Shown here: in pieces, positions 1 through 10,622 of the stretch
Numbering within the stretch: position 1 is the first letter of the stretch
How the letters are laid out: each line of letters starts with the position of its first letter
NCBI RefSeq assembly: GCF_017357425.1
Contig: NZ_CP014571.1
Location: 186,001 to 250,000, forward strand
Direction of reading: 5' to 3'
Source of the DNA: Arthrobacter sp. D5-1
Lineage (GTDB): Bacteria > Actinomycetota > Actinomycetes > Actinomycetales > Micrococcaceae
Length of the DNA stretch: 64,000 nt
Translations under genes and position numbers: made by a program
Notes under the pieces: generated by a model
What the model saw: the letters and a program-made list of their open reading frames with translations, nothing else
The model's database searches: none
What the model was told of the DNA's origin: nothing

Positions 1-183
1 GCCACCCCCAACTACATCCTGGACCACTACAGGCCGCACATCTCGCACCACGACGGCAAGCGACCCAAGTCCGGAGACGTCGTCGTGCTTGACCACGTAG
101 CGCTGGTGGACATGGCGCCCGAAGGTGACCACACCATCCGCCGAGTCCTTAGGCTCTGGACGCAGGACGCGGAAGGCGATTGA
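1..183 (+). CDS. C-terminal part of a 2H-phosphodiesterase-like protein (5' truncated by window edge)
   Basis: Frame 1 is open from base 1 and stops at TGA 181-183, giving the last 60 residues of a protein that begins outside the window. The visible part contains PHISHH followed by a beta-rich segment (VVLDHVALVDMAPEGDHTI) and ends RVLRLWTQDAEGD. An H-x-S/T motif followed by such a strand is typical of the second half of 2'-5' RNA ligase / cyclic phosphodiesterase (2H) proteins, so this is the best guess, made from a short piece. A strong hairpin at 191-236 follows directly, so it is the last gene of its transcript. Confidence 0.5.
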   Translation, partial: ATPNYILDHYRPHISHHDGKRPKSGDVVVLDHVALVDMAPEGDHTIRRVLRLWTQDAEGD

Positions 184-190
184 AGACGCG

Positions 191-236
191 GAAACGGGCT
201 GAGGACACTCGAATTCAGGTGTCCTCAGCCCGTTTC
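191..236. terminator. Bidirectional hairpin terminator
   Basis: An 18-bp perfect stem (191-208 pairs with 219-236, arms beginning GAAACGGGCTGAGG) with a 10-nt loop lies between the convergent ends of the truncated gene and pgm. It reads as a terminator in both directions. Confidence 0.8.
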
Positions 237-285
237 GGTGGCGCCAGCAGATATGCGCGTCGCCGGCGTCGCAAGCTGGGCGGTA

Positions 286-1959
286 CTAGGCGATAACCCC
301 GTCCACCAGCGCCTTGGCCTCTTCCTGCACCTGCTTCAAGTGGTCCGCGCCCTTGAAGGACTCGGCGTAGATCTTGTAAACGTCCTCGGTACCGGAGGGG
401 CGGGCCGCGAACCAGGCGTTCTCGGTGACCACTTTCAGGCCGCCGATCGAAGCGCCGTTGCCGGGTGCCTCGGTGAGCTTGGCCGTAATGTCCTCGCCTG
501 CAAGGGACGTGGCGGTGACATCAGCGGCGGAGAGCTTGCCCAGCTTGGACTTCTGCTCGCGCGTGGCGGCGGCGTCGATGCGAGCGTAAACGGGTGCTCC
601 GAACTGGTCCGTCAGTCCCTTGTACAGCTGTGAAGGAGAGGACCCCGTGACGGCGGTGATCTCCGAGGCCAGGAGGGCCAGCAGGATGCCGTCCTTGTCC
701 GTGGTCCAGACGCTGCCGTCGAGCTTGTTGAAGGAAGCGCCGGCGGATTCCTCGCCACCGAAGGCGCCTTCGCCGGACAGCAGGCCCGGAACAAACCACT
801 TGAAGCCCACGGGAACCTCAACCAGCTTGCGGCCTAGTCCACCGGCAACGCGGTCGATGATCGAGGAGGAAACCAGCGTCTTGCCCACCACGGATTCCGG
901 GTTCCAGCCGCTGCGGTTCCGGTACAGGTAGTCGATGGCGACAGCCAGATAGTGGTTCGGGTTCATCAAGCCACCGTCCGGTGTCACGATTCCGTGGCGG
1001 TCGGCGTCGGCGTCGTTACCTGTGGCGACGTCATAAGCGGCGGTGCCATCAGCACCAACGGCCATCCGCTTGATCAGGGACGCCATGGCCGACGGCGACG
1101 AGCAATCCATGCGGATCTTCTCGTCCCAGTCGAGGGTCATGAACGCCCACTGTGGATCGACTGTGGGGTTCACAACGGTGAGGTTGAGCTGATGGCGCTC
1201 GCCGATCTCGCCCCAATAATCCACGGAGGCGCCGCCCATGGGGTCGGCTCCGATGCGGACACCGGCGTTGCGGATGGCGTCGAGGTTCAGCACCGAGGGG
1301 AGATCGTCCACGTAGCTGCTGAGGAAGTCGAACTTGCCGGTGGTGTCAGCACTCAGGGCATCGTTCAACGGGATGCGCTTGACCCCACGGAGGCCATTTT
1401 CCAGAAGCTGGTTGGCGCGGTCGGCGATCCATCCGGTGGCATCCGTGTCAGCAGGGCCGCCGTGGGGAGGGTTGTATTTGAAGCCGCCGTCGCCGGGAGG
1501 GTTGTGGCTGGGAGTGACCACGATGCCGTCGGCCTGGGGGGTGCCTGGCGCCGCTTCGCGGTTGTACTTGAGGATCGCGTGGCTCAAAGCCGGGGTGGGA
1601 GTGTAGCCGTGGCGGGCGTCCACCAGGACGGTCACGCCGTTGGCGGCGAGCACCTCCAAGGCGGAGTTCTGCGCCGGCTCGCTGAGGGCGTGGGTGTCAC
1701 GACCAATGAACAGCGGGCCGGTGATGCCCTGGCGTCCACGGTATTCAACGATTGCCTGCGTGATCGCGAGGATGTGCGGCTCGTTGAAGGATGCCTTCAA
1801 GCTGGATCCGCGGTGTCCCGACGTTCCAAACGCCACACGCTGCGCGGGATCACCCAAGTCCGGAGCTACGTCGAAATACGCGTCCAGCAGGGCTGTGATG
1901 TCAACAAGGTCCTGGGGAAGGGCAACTGTGCCCGCTCGGCTAGCCATGGGGTCCAGCAT
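286..1959 (-). CDS. pgm: Phosphoglucomutase (alpha-D-glucose phosphate-specific)
   Basis: Interconverts glucose 1-phosphate and glucose 6-phosphate, linking glycolysis with glycogen and surface-sugar synthesis in the cytosol. All four signature loops are visible in order: the phosphoserine loop [17 protein letters not shown], the metal loop [10 protein letters not shown], the sugar-binding loop [11 protein letters not shown], and the phosphate-binding [16 protein letters not shown] near the C-terminus. The N-terminus [10 protein letters not shown] also matches. Two in-frame ATGs are close together (1959 and 1947); the one at 1959 has GAGGG six bases upstream, so it was chosen, giving 557 aa, normal for the family. 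An open frame continues further upstream but lacks a ribosome site and has no family resemblance. The gene follows the SDR gene on the same strand but is separated from it by a terminator at 2095-2132. Confidence 0.93.
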   Translation of the reverse strand: MLDPMASRAGTVALPQDLVDITALLDAYFDVAPDLGDPAQRVAFGTSGHRGSSLKASFNEPHILAITQAIVEYRGRQGITGPLFIGRDTHALSEPAQNSALEVLAANGVTVLVDARHGYTPTPALSHAILKYNREAAPGTPQADGIVVTPSHNPPGDGGFKYNPPHGGPADTDATGWIADRANQLLENGLRGVKRIPLNDALSADTTGKFDFLSSYVDDLPSVLNLDAIRNAGVRIGADPMGGASVDYWGEIGERHQLNLTVVNPTVDPQWAFMTLDWDEKIRMDCSSPSAMASLIKRMAVGADGTAAYDVATGNDADADRHGIVTPDGGLMNPNHYLAVAIDYLYRNRSGWNPESVVGKTLVSSSIIDRVAGGLGRKLVEVPVGFKWFVPGLLSGEGAFGGEESAGASFNKLDGSVWTTDKDGILLALLASEITAVTGSSPSQLYKGLTDQFGAPVYARIDAAATREQKSKLGKLSAADVTATSLAGEDITAKLTEAPGNGASIGGLKVVTENAWFAARPSGTEDVYKIYAESFKGADHLKQVQEEAKALVDGVIA

Positions 1960-2094
1960 GCCAGACCCTCGCGGCTGCTGACAGGAAATGACCGTGTTGA
2001 GCGCCCTGTGACGCCGAAAGGCACCAAACTTGCCGCGACCGAAGCCCAGCGACGCGAAGATTAAGCGTTCGTTCAGCGGCGGGTGGTATGGCAG

Positions 2095-2132
2095 AAAAAT
2101 GCTCCGGCCCGGTTGGTGAACCGGGCCGGAGC
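2095..2132 (-). terminator. Rho-independent terminator of the SDR gene
   Basis: A 14-bp perfect stem (2101-2114 with 2119-2132; GCTCCGGCCCGGTT arm, 4-nt loop) is followed on the minus strand by ATTTTT (2095-2100 on the plus strand AAAAAT). It sits 16 bases beyond the stop of the SDR gene. Confidence 0.85.
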
Positions 2133-2147
2133 GGTCCAAAACCAGTG

Positions 2148-2903
2148 CTAGACGGCCGTGTAACCGCCATCGACCAGCACGTAGGAGCCGGTCATGAAGC
2201 TGGCCTTGTCGGAGAGGAGGAACGTGGTGACGTTCGCGATCTCATCGGCCTTACCCAAACGACCCAGCGGGTGTTTGGCCTCGAGCCCGTTGATGACTTC
2301 CTTCGGGGCGGCGGCCAGCAAGGGAGTGTCGATGTAGCCAGGGCCGATTGCGTTGACGCGGAGACCCTGCGCGCCGTATTCGGCAGCAGCGTTCTTGGTC
2401 AAGCCCACCACGGCGTGCTTGGCAGCGGTGTAGGCGGCGTTGCCGGGGGCAGCGACGGCGCCATGGATCGAGGCCATGTTCACAATGGCGCCTTCGGAAG
2501 CGCCAGCGGCCAGGATGGCCGGGATCTGGTAACGCATGCCGTACAGGACGCCGCTCAGGTTGATGGCGATGACCCGGTCCCAATCCTCGATATCGACGTC
2601 GCCCACCGGAGCGCTTGCCCCGCCGATGCCCGCGTTGTTCACGGCGTAGTTGAGGGCGCCGTACGTCTCCACGGCAAAGTCGACCGCCTTCTTGCTGTCC
2701 TCGGCCACGGCAGTGTTGGCCTGGAACGGAACTGCAGTGCCGCCGTCGGCCGTGATCTGGTTGGCCACGCGGGTGGCGGCGTCGAGGTTGACGTCAGTAA
2801 CTACTACCTTGACGCCGTTCTTGGCGAGGTCCTTGCTGATCGCTTCCCCAAGCCCTGAGCCGCCGCCGGTGACGAGCGCGGTCTTGCCTTCGAAGTTACC
2901 CAT
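2148..2903 (-). CDS. SDR-family NAD(P)-dependent oxidoreductase
   Basis: A classical short-chain dehydrogenase of 251 aa. The cofactor fold begins TGGGSGLG at residues 12-19, followed by the acidic residue of VVTDVN, and NNAG is present near residue 90. The catalytic serine lies in NMASIHG, and the tyrosine and lysine in YTAAK. The end [14 protein letters not shown] is typical of glucose 1-dehydrogenase or 3-oxoacyl-ACP-reductase-like members. The start is fixed by AAGGAGGA six bases upstream of the ATG at 2903. The substrate cannot be read from the sequence, and the gene stands alone. Confidence 0.85.
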   Translation of the reverse strand: MGNFEGKTALVTGGGSGLGEAISKDLAKNGVKVVVTDVNLDAATRVANQITADGGTAVPFQANTAVAEDSKKAVDFAVETYGALNYAVNNAGIGGASAPVGDVDIEDWDRVIAINLSGVLYGMRYQIPAILAAGASEGAIVNMASIHGAVAAPGNAAYTAAKHAVVGLTKNAAAEYGAQGLRVNAIGPGYIDTPLLAAAPKEVINGLEAKHPLGRLGKADEIANVTTFLLSDKASFMTGSYVLVDGGYTAV

Positions 2904-3120
2904 GATTCCTCCTTCGCGGGACGGATCCCGCCGATTTACTTGGTGAGCGCTGCTTAAGTCGCTACTCCTATAAACCGAGTCCGACTCGAGAATATTCCAT
3001 GCTTATGCATGAATCTTTGCGGATGGGTTGTTATGCCCATGCCATCAATGCGCGCTACCTTATGCGGCGCCCCGGACGGCGGTAGTGTTGGGAGCAAAGA
3101 CCACTTTCAGGGGGATTCCT

Positions 3121-3828
3121 ATGTCAGATCAACCATCCAAGGCCAACGAGGACAAGCCGGCGGGCTACGAACCGCCGCAGTACGTCCCGCCTGCACAGTT
3201 CAGCGCACCCGAGTCGAGCGCGCCGGGCCAAGGCGCACCGCACCAGGGCGCACCGGACCAGGGCGCATCAAGCGAGAGCGCCAACGCCACGCAGCCCCTC
3301 CCGCCCTATGAGCAGAGCGCGCACGGGGACTCCTACGCGCAGGACGCGTACACGCATAACGCCCAGGGCCAGAATGACTTCTATGCCCAGCCGCAGCCGC
3401 CCGCCAGCACGGGTTCCTACACGCCGGGCGACTACAGCCAGCAGCCGCCGTCGCCGTACGGCCAGCCGCCCAGCCCGTACCAGCAGCAGCAGACGTTCGG
3501 TCAGCAGCCCTATGGCCAGCAGCCTTACGGCCAGCCGCAGTCGCCGTACGGCCAGCCTGCGTACTACGCCATGCAGGCCGAGCCCAAGGGTTTGAGCATT
3601 GCCAGCATGTGCTGCGGTATCGCCATCTTTGTTGGGTTCGGATTCTTCATCCTGCCGCAGATCGCCGCCGTGATCCTGGGCCACCTCGGCCTCAAGCGCG
3701 AGCCTGCGGGCAAGGGCATGGCCATCGCCGGCCTGGTGATGGGATACATCGGCATTGCGCTGACGGTGATCTTCGGCATCATCTTCTTCGCTGCGATCGG
3801 TGCTTCCACCAGCAGCTACAACTACTAA
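3121..3828 (+). CDS. DUF4190-like membrane protein with Pro/Gln/Tyr-rich cytoplasmic tail
   Basis: A 235-aa protein in two halves. The first ~150 residues are low complexity, with many PYGQ and YGQQP units and a run of acidic/glutamine residues and no cysteine. The last ~80 residues carry two hydrophobic helices (around SIASMCCGIAIFVGFGFFIL and GLVMGYIGIALTVIFGIIFF) separated by GHLGLKREPAGKGMAIAG, the hallmark of DUF4190. ATG 3121 was chosen because CAGGGGGA precedes it; an upstream in-frame start lacks a site. The function of the family is not known. It ends in a large hairpin terminator shared with the convergent peptide transporter. Confidence 0.8.
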   Translation: MSDQPSKANEDKPAGYEPPQYVPPAQFSAPESSAPGQGAPHQGAPDQGASSESANATQPLPPYEQSAHGDSYAQDAYTHNAQGQNDFYAQPQPPASTGSYTPGDYSQQPPSPYGQPPSPYQQQQTFGQQPYGQQPYGQPQSPYGQPAYYAMQAEPKGLSIASMCCGIAIFVGFGFFILPQIAAVILGHLGLKREPAGKGMAIAGLVMGYIGIALTVIFGIIFFAAIGASTSSYNY

Positions 3829-3838
3829 ATAAACGCGT

Positions 3839-3895
3839 ACGACGGCGGCCCTTGCGTCAGGTGGGAAACCCACCGAACGCAAGGGCCGCCGTCGT
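3839..3895. terminator. Very long bidirectional hairpin terminator
   Basis: A 19-bp perfect stem (3839-3857 with 3877-3895) encloses a second 6-bp stem (3860-3865 with 3869-3874), followed by GTTT on the plus strand. It separates two convergent genes. Confidence 0.85.
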
Positions 3896-3921
3896 CGTTT
3901 AACGTCAGTCCGTTACGGCTG

Positions 3922-5391
<1,470 letters not shown>

Positions 5392-5495
5392 TTTCTTAAT
5401 GCTGGCACTGACTGCGGGCATTGTCACATCGATGAATGCCCGGGGCAACCACTTTCCATATGTTAGACGCGCGACCCAGGCACGCCCAGCGGGCC

Positions 5496-6932
5496 TCAGC
5501 GGCTCTCGAGGACCGCCGCGAGCTGGAGGAGCACCAGTTCAGATCCCGGCTGGCCAACCAGCTGAATCCCCATTGGCAGTCCGCCCTGCGTCGTATGCAC
5601 CGGAATGCTGATCGCCGGAAGTCCGCACACGTTCACCATGGACGACCACGGGGCGTACTCGCACTGCCGTTTGTAGTCCTCGTCGGCGTCACCTGCCCAC
5701 TCGCTCGGCCAGAGTTCACCACTGTGCCCGCCTCCGGTAAACCAACCGATCGGCCGCGGTGTCTGGGCCAGCGTCGGCATGAGCATCAGGTCCCAGCCCG
5801 AGTACTGCGTGATGGTGTCGTGCTCGAACTGCCGCAGGAAACCCAGGGCCTCGTTGACCTTCAACGCGCTCCGCTGTTGTGCCCGACGCCGGAACGTCCT
5901 GGTCAACGGGGTCAGCAACGCCTCGCGCTGGGGTGCTATCCGGGCACTCCCGACTCCGGCGGTCCAGGCTGTGGTGAATGCCTCGGGATAGCGGTTGTCG
6001 TAGCGGATTTCGGCTTCCGTGACGCTGTGGCCCGCCTTTTCCAGCAGCCGGATCCCCAGCGAGAGGGCGTCCATCGCTTCCTGCCCGATCTGGAACGGGT
6101 AGATGCCGGCCCACGGGCTATCCAGGGTCACACCGATTCTCATGGGTTCCGGTGCCCGCCCCACGTTGGCGAGGTATCCGCCGTCGGGCGCTTGGTCGCG
6201 AGGGACCAGCGCGTCCATCAGGAGCGCTGCATCTGCTGCTGTTCTTGCCAGCGGCCCGGCAACCACCAACTTGGCTGCGTCGCCCGCGCTCGCACCCGAT
6301 GGCACCACGCCCCGCCCCGGTTTCAACCCGACCAGGCCGCACGCGCCGGCCGGGATCCGGATGGACCCGCCGCCGTCGGTCCCCGGAGCGAACGGCACCA
6401 GGCCGGCGGCCACAGCGGCAGCGCTGCCACCCGACGACCCACCAGAGCTTCGACCCAGTGAATGCGGATTGCGCGACGGCGGTGCAACGCGGTTTTCGCT
6501 GTAGGCCGTCAGTCCGAACTCCGGAACCTGGGTCTTGCCCAGTGAGATGGCGCCGAGGCCCTTCAGCGTCGCGGCGAGGGCGCCATCCTCGGGCGCGGGC
6601 TTGTGCTCAAGGGCCGCGCTGCCGTGTGTGGTGGGAACGCCGGCAACATCGGTGAGGTCCTTGAAGGCCGTGGGCATGCCGTGGAGGACGGGAAGTTCAT
6701 TCAGGCGTCCCTCCCGGTTCAGCCTGGCGTGCAGCCCATCCGCGGCGGCCGCGTCCTGCAGGGCCTGTTCCGCGGTGACCGTGACGAAGGCGCCCAGCTG
6801 CTTGTTTCCGGCTTCGATCATGGACAAGAAGTGGGTGGTGGCTTCACTGGCTGAGACTTCGCCCGAAGCCAGGGCATCACGGAGCTCAACAGCCGTCATT
6901 CGCGATATGTCATGCACGTAAGGATCAGCCAA
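5496..6932 (-). CDS. Amidase-signature family amidase
   Basis: About 478 aa. The Ser-cisSer-Lys triad of the amidase-signature family is visible: Lys in MPTAFKD, the glycine/serine-rich block GRSSGGSSGGSAAAVAAG, and the nucleophilic Ser in GTDGGGSIRIPAG. The enzyme hydrolyses a carboxamide; the sequence looks like a general amidase rather than GatA, because no gatB or gatC neighbours it. The start is uncertain. TTG 6932 overlaps the end of the upstream peptidase-E-like gene by 8 bases and has GGAG ten bases before it. In-frame alternatives lie upstream (to 6971) and downstream (ATG of MTAVELRD). The overlap implies co-transcription and translational coupling with the upstream gene. Confidence 0.82.
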   Translation of the reverse strand: MADPYVHDISRMTAVELRDALASGEVSASEATTHFLSMIEAGNKQLGAFVTVTAEQALQDAAAADGLHARLNREGRLNELPVLHGMPTAFKDLTDVAGVPTTHGSAALEHKPAPEDGALAATLKGLGAISLGKTQVPEFGLTAYSENRVAPPSRNPHSLGRSSGGSSGGSAAAVAAGLVPFAPGTDGGGSIRIPAGACGLVGLKPGRGVVPSGASAGDAAKLVVAGPLARTAADAALLMDALVPRDQAPDGGYLANVGRAPEPMRIGVTLDSPWAGIYPFQIGQEAMDALSLGIRLLEKAGHSVTEAEIRYDNRYPEAFTTAWTAGVGSARIAPQREALLTPLTRTFRRRAQQRSALKVNEALGFLRQFEHDTITQYSGWDLMLMPTLAQTPRPIGWFTGGGHSGELWPSEWAGDADEDYKRQCEYAPWSSMVNVCGLPAISIPVHTTQGGLPMGIQLVGQPGSELVLLQLAAVLESR

Positions 6933-7668
6933 GGAAACGCGACTCCAACCGTTCCTCCACAGCAACAGCATCTACGCTCTCGCCCGCTCCGGCGGTCACC
7001 CGGAAGGCGGCCTTGTTCTTCACTTCGGACACCACCTCTACAAGTTCCGTCCCCCGGTAAACCAGCCCGACGCCGTCGTCCGTGCAGTGCGTCTCACCCA
7101 GAGTGCCGTTGGCCACCAACTGGTGAATGGCAGGCGCGCGGCGAAGTTCTGAGTCATAGTGGACCCCGTTGCCGTAAGGGAGGAAGCCCAGGGCGTTGGT
7201 AACGGGCTTGAGCTCAGGCCCAAAGGAATCAGTCACGCCGCCTTGGTACCAACAGATGGAGCCAGCGGAAACCCCGGCCAGGACCACGCCGCCTTCCCAA
7301 GCCCGCCGCAGGATCCCGTCCAGGCCATGCGCGCGCCAGACGGCCAGCAGATTCACCACCGAACCGCCATTAACCCACACCACATCCTGCTCCAGGAGAT
7401 GGGCCTCCGGGTCCTCGATGTTGGGCATGGTGAAAAGGTTGAGGTGGCTGAAATCGAAGCCTGCGATGCGGGCGGCTTGGTCCATTTCCGCGGCCCACCA
7501 ACGCTGGTCACCGGAGGCTGTGCCGATGTGTGTGACGCGGGGAGCCCGGCCGGTGACGCCGGACAGTTCCACGGCGTAATGCATCAGGTGGTTGAACTCG
7601 ATCCTGGTCCGATCGCCGGGCTTGTAGCCGCCGGATGTCGCCAGAATCGTGGGGTGCCCAGCAGCCAT
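6925..7668 (-). CDS. Peptidase E-like (S51 family) type 1 glutamine-amidotransferase-fold protein
   Basis: A 247-aa protein. GVSAGSICW carries the nucleophilic serine in the sharp elbow characteristic of family S51 (peptidase E / cyanophycinase-like). VVWVNGGSVVNLLAVW and GFLPYGNGVHYD match other conserved blocks of this family. It probably cleaves Asp-X dipeptides or a related substrate in the cytosol; the following amidase gene may act on the same nitrogen compounds. ATG 7668 has AAGGAG nine bases upstream. It is the first gene of a two-gene minus-strand operon. Confidence 0.8.
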   Translation of the reverse strand: MAAGHPTILATSGGYKPGDRTRIEFNHLMHYAVELSGVTGRAPRVTHIGTASGDQRWWAAEMDQAARIAGFDFSHLNLFTMPNIEDPEAHLLEQDVVWVNGGSVVNLLAVWRAHGLDGILRRAWEGGVVLAGVSAGSICWYQGGVTDSFGPELKPVTNALGFLPYGNGVHYDSELRRAPAIHQLVANGTLGETHCTDDGVGLVYRGTELVEVVSEVKNKAAFRVTAGAGESVDAVAVEERLESRFLG

Positions 7669-7824
7669 GGGGGTACTCCTTACGCGCGAGTGTTGGGGGA
7701 GTGCTTGGGTCCCAGTCTTAGCGTCCTGGCCTTGGGGCGCAAGCGTGGTCCGCCTGCGAAGTTACGGTGCCACGCAGTGGGGACTAGGCTGGATCCTGGA
7801 CTTAATCGATGGGAAGGGACCGCC

Positions 7825-8151
7825 ATGAGCGACTTCGATACCGTGCCTGTGGGCGACATTCCGGCCGACGCCAGCATTCTGGACGTCCGCGAAGACTACG
7901 AGTGGGTGGCAGGCCATGCCGAAGGAGCGCGCCACATTCCCATGGACCAGCTTCCGGCACGCCTGGATGAGCTGGATCCAGACGACGACCTCTTTGTCAT
8001 CTGCCGCACCGGCGGTCGCTCTTTCCGCGCCGTGCAGTGGCTCGTAGGACAGGGCTACTCGGCCGTGAACGTAGCAGGGGGCATGGATATGTGGTTCGAG
8101 ACCGGCAAGCCAATGGTCTCGGACAATGGACTGAAGCCGGTTGTTCTCTAA
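7825..8151 (+). CDS. Single-domain rhodanese-like sulfurtransferase
   Basis: A 108-aa single rhodanese domain. It starts with the CH2A-like ILDVRE motif, contains GARHIPMDQLPARLDEL, and has the active-site loop VICRTGGRS, where Cys is the persulfide-carrying residue, followed by the C-terminal GGMDMW motif. It should transfer sulfane sulfur to a thiol or cyanide acceptor; the physiological partner is unknown. GGGAAGGGA precedes ATG 7825. It lies 30 bases upstream of pheA on the same strand and may share its transcript. Confidence 0.88.
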   Translation: MSDFDTVPVGDIPADASILDVREDYEWVAGHAEGARHIPMDQLPARLDELDPDDDLFVICRTGGRSFRAVQWLVGQGYSAVNVAGGMDMWFETGKPMVSDNGLKPVVL

Positions 8152-8181
8152 CCTGCGTATATAACCAGCAAGGAATATCTC

Positions 8182-9117
8182 TTGACGCCACCAGTGACCT
8201 ACACGTTCCTCGGTCCCGAGGGCACCTTCACCGAGGCCGCCCTCCTGCAAGTACCGGGTGCTGCTGACGCCACGCGGATTCCCTGCACCAACGTCAACAC
8301 GGCCCTGGATCGGGTCCGTGCCGGCGAGGCTGATGCGGCCATGGTTCCCATCGAGAACTCGGTGGAGGGCGGGGTCACTGCCACCTTGGACGCGATCGCC
8401 ACTGGCCAGGAGCTCCGGATCATCCGCGAGGCCCTTGTTCCCATCACCTTCGTGCTCGTGGCGAGGCCCGGCGTCGAACTTTCCGACATCAAGAGGATCT
8501 CGACGCACGGGCACGCCTGGGCGCAGTGCCGCTTGTGGGTGGATGAGCACCTTCCGAACGCCGATTACGTTCCGGGGTCGTCCACGGCGGCCTCGGCGAT
8601 GGGCCTGCTGGAGGACGATGCGCCGTATGAAGCCGCCATTTGTGCGCCGCTGGTCGCTGCGGAACAACCCGGCCTGAATGTTCTGGCGGAGGACATCGGC
8701 GACAACCCCGAGGCCGTCACGCGGTTCATTCTGGTGAGCAAACCCGGCCTTCTTCCGGGCCGCACCGGAGCTGACAAGACCACCGTTGTTGTCCCGCTGC
8801 CTGAGGACCATCCCGGCGCGCTCATGGAGATCCTGGACCAGTTCGCGTCCCGCGGAGTGAACCTCAGCCGCATCGAATCCCGGCCCACCGGACAGTACCT
8901 GGGCCACTACTTCTTCAGCATCGACGCCGACGGTCACGCTACGGATTCACGGGTAGCGGACGCCCTGGCCGGCCTCCACCGCATCAGCCCGGCCACGCGG
9001 TTCCTGGGCTCCTATGCCCGCGCCGACAAACAGCCGGCCGTGGTGGCCCCGCATACGTCCGACGCCGCCTTTGCCTCGGCGCACGCGTGGGTTGACTCGA
9101 TCCTCAAGGGCTCCTAG
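8182..9117 (+). CDS. pheA: Prephenate dehydratase
   Basis: Converts prephenate to phenylpyruvate in phenylalanine synthesis. It is a monofunctional enzyme of 311 aa with no chorismate mutase domain. The N-terminal substrate domain shows FLGPEGTFTEAA, VPIENSVEGGV and the catalytic TRF motif in AVTRFILVSKP. A C-terminal ACT domain (from TTVVVPLPEDHPGALMEIL) carries ESRPT, the phenylalanine-binding motif responsible for feedback inhibition. The start is TTG 8182 with AGGAA six bases before it; a GTG at 8194 is a possible alternative. A hairpin at 9119-9141 directly follows the stop. Confidence 0.93.
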   Translation: MTPPVTYTFLGPEGTFTEAALLQVPGAADATRIPCTNVNTALDRVRAGEADAAMVPIENSVEGGVTATLDAIATGQELRIIREALVPITFVLVARPGVELSDIKRISTHGHAWAQCRLWVDEHLPNADYVPGSSTAASAMGLLEDDAPYEAAICAPLVAAEQPGLNVLAEDIGDNPEAVTRFILVSKPGLLPGRTGADKTTVVVPLPEDHPGALMEILDQFASRGVNLSRIESRPTGQYLGHYFFSIDADGHATDSRVADALAGLHRISPATRFLGSYARADKQPAVVAPHTSDAAFASAHAWVDSILKGS

Positions 9118-9118
9118 G

Positions 9119-9141
9119 CGCTTTCCACAGCGTGGAAAGCG
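9119..9141 (+). terminator. Hairpin terminator of pheA
   Basis: A 10-bp perfect stem CGCTTTCCAC / GTGGAAAGCG (9119-9128 with 9132-9141) with a 3-nt loop begins two bases after the pheA stop codon and is followed by a pyrimidine-rich run. Confidence 0.75.
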
Positions 9142-9222
9142 TGCTCTTTCGCAGTCATGCTTCTATGCGTATGCTTGCCTGATCCATCAACGATGGCTGA
9201 ATGCCAAACGAAGGGAGCGGTC

Positions 9223-9453
9223 ATGACTGTCCACAGCGATGACAAAGACGGCCAGGGCATGATCGTCAATCCCAAGCCCTCAAGTGAAAACAAAGATGAC
9301 TGGGACGGCGACGACGCTGACCGTGCGGATCGCCTGCGCTTCGAAGAGGAGCAGGCCATGATCAAGGAGCAGTCCGAGGCCCGGGCCGCAGCCAAGGCAG
9401 CGGCTGAAGAAGCCGGGAAGAACGCGGCGCAATCCGAAAAGGGCGCTGTTTAG
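9223..9453 (+). CDS. Small highly charged cytosolic protein, function unknown
   Basis: A 76-aa protein with AAGGGAG correctly placed before ATG 9223, which makes it a credible gene. The first half is strongly acidic ([12 protein letters not shown]). The second half is a predicted long Ala/Glu/Lys-rich helix ([18 protein letters not shown], then [15 protein letters not shown]). There are no cysteines, no membrane segments and no recognised domain. Its stop codon overlaps the stop codon of the convergent lipid-kinase gene by four bases. I do not recognise a family. Confidence 0.65.
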   Translation: MTVHSDDKDGQGMIVNPKPSSENKDDWDGDDADRADRLRFEEEQAMIKEQSEARAAAKAAAEEAGKNAAQSEKGAV

Positions 9454-10511
9454 CCGGTTTTGGCTTTAGGCACGCGCACCAGCAGGGACCCTGGTGCCAC
9501 CTGGACGGTCACCGTTGTAGCCTCGCCCGAGGGGTCGCCGTCCAGCTGTGTTGCCATGGGTTCCTGGCTGCGGATGACCACCTTGCCGGAGCGGTAGAAG
9601 CTCATCATTGGCAGGTTCGCGTTGTGCTTGAAGAGGACCTTGGTGTACATGGCGAGCCAGCCGAAAGCGCTGCGGGGACTCATGACCACAATGTCCAGCA
9701 TGCCGTCGTCGACCATTGCCTGGGGGATGAAGTCGATGCCGCCGGGGATCAAACCACAGTTGGCAAACAGTACGCTGCGGATCTTCCGGGCCTGCTCGGG
9801 CTGGTCATCCATGGTGATGGTGACGCGTTTGCGGCGGCCGGGAAGGTGGCGGACGCCGGCTTCGGTATAGGCCAGCCAGCCGACGCTCTTCTTGAGCTTG
9901 TCCCTGGTATCGCCAACAACCTCGGCGTCAAGGCCCATGCCGGCGATGACCAGGAACGTGTGCTCGGCGGACTCGCCGGTGATGTCGTTGTCCACGCCCA
10001 TGGTGGCGGTATCGATGTAGCGCTGGTGGCCGAACAGCGCCACCTGGATGCAGTCCTCGAGGTCGGTGACGTCCAAATCCACGTTGCGCGCCAGCAGGTT
10101 TCCGGTGCCCAGTGGGATGAGGCCCATGGCAACGTTCTTGTGCGCCAGGGACTCAGCCACCACGCGCACTGTACCGTCGCCGCCGCACGCCAGGACGACG
10201 TCGGCCCCGTACGCAAGAGCCTCCCGGGACTGGCTGTAACCGGGATCCTCCAGGGTGGTTTCGTAGAATTTGGGAGCGTCCCATCCCGCGAGGTCGCAGG
10301 CGTCCAAGATGGCCTGCCGGGCAACATCCGCGTTGTTCTTCACGGGGTTCAAGATGACTGCCACCCGCTGGTCCCCGGCTCCGGGCTTGTGCGTATCCTC
10401 CCGAACAGCGCTTCTGATGTGCCGGGCTTTCAATCGGCGCACACCCCACCAACTGGAGACGGCAAAGGCCACGCCCCCAGCGAGAATCACGTACAGGATC
10501 CAGTCGCTCAT
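9450..10511 (-). CDS. Diacylglycerol kinase-family lipid kinase
   Basis: A 353-aa protein that starts with one membrane helix ([19 protein letters not shown]). The DAGK catalytic domain follows, with [13 protein letters not shown], the nucleotide loop [14 protein letters not shown], and [14 protein letters not shown]. The C-terminal half has the YegS/DgkB-like fold ending in the [19 protein letters not shown] strand pattern. It probably phosphorylates diacylglycerol or a related lipid at the inner membrane face, for lipid recycling. ATG 10511 starts ATGAGCGAC. It is convergent with the small charged-protein gene, the two stop codons sharing bases. Confidence 0.87.
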   Translation of the reverse strand: MSDWILYVILAGGVAFAVSSWWGVRRLKARHIRSAVREDTHKPGAGDQRVAVILNPVKNNADVARQAILDACDLAGWDAPKFYETTLEDPGYSQSREALAYGADVVLACGGDGTVRVVAESLAHKNVAMGLIPLGTGNLLARNVDLDVTDLEDCIQVALFGHQRYIDTATMGVDNDITGESAEHTFLVIAGMGLDAEVVGDTRDKLKKSVGWLAYTEAGVRHLPGRRKRVTITMDDQPEQARKIRSVLFANCGLIPGGIDFIPQAMVDDGMLDIVVMSPRSAFGWLAMYTKVLFKHNANLPMMSFYRSGKVVIRSQEPMATQLDGDPSGEATTVTVQVAPGSLLVRVPKAKTG

Positions 10512-10622
10512 GGTGATCCAACACTATCCCCTGGGCAGGTCACTCCATGCCGAGTCTCCGCGACGGGTGGTCTTTGCCCGCTGCGGGCCGGAAATCCGCG
10601 GCGCATTCGATACTCTTGTCTG

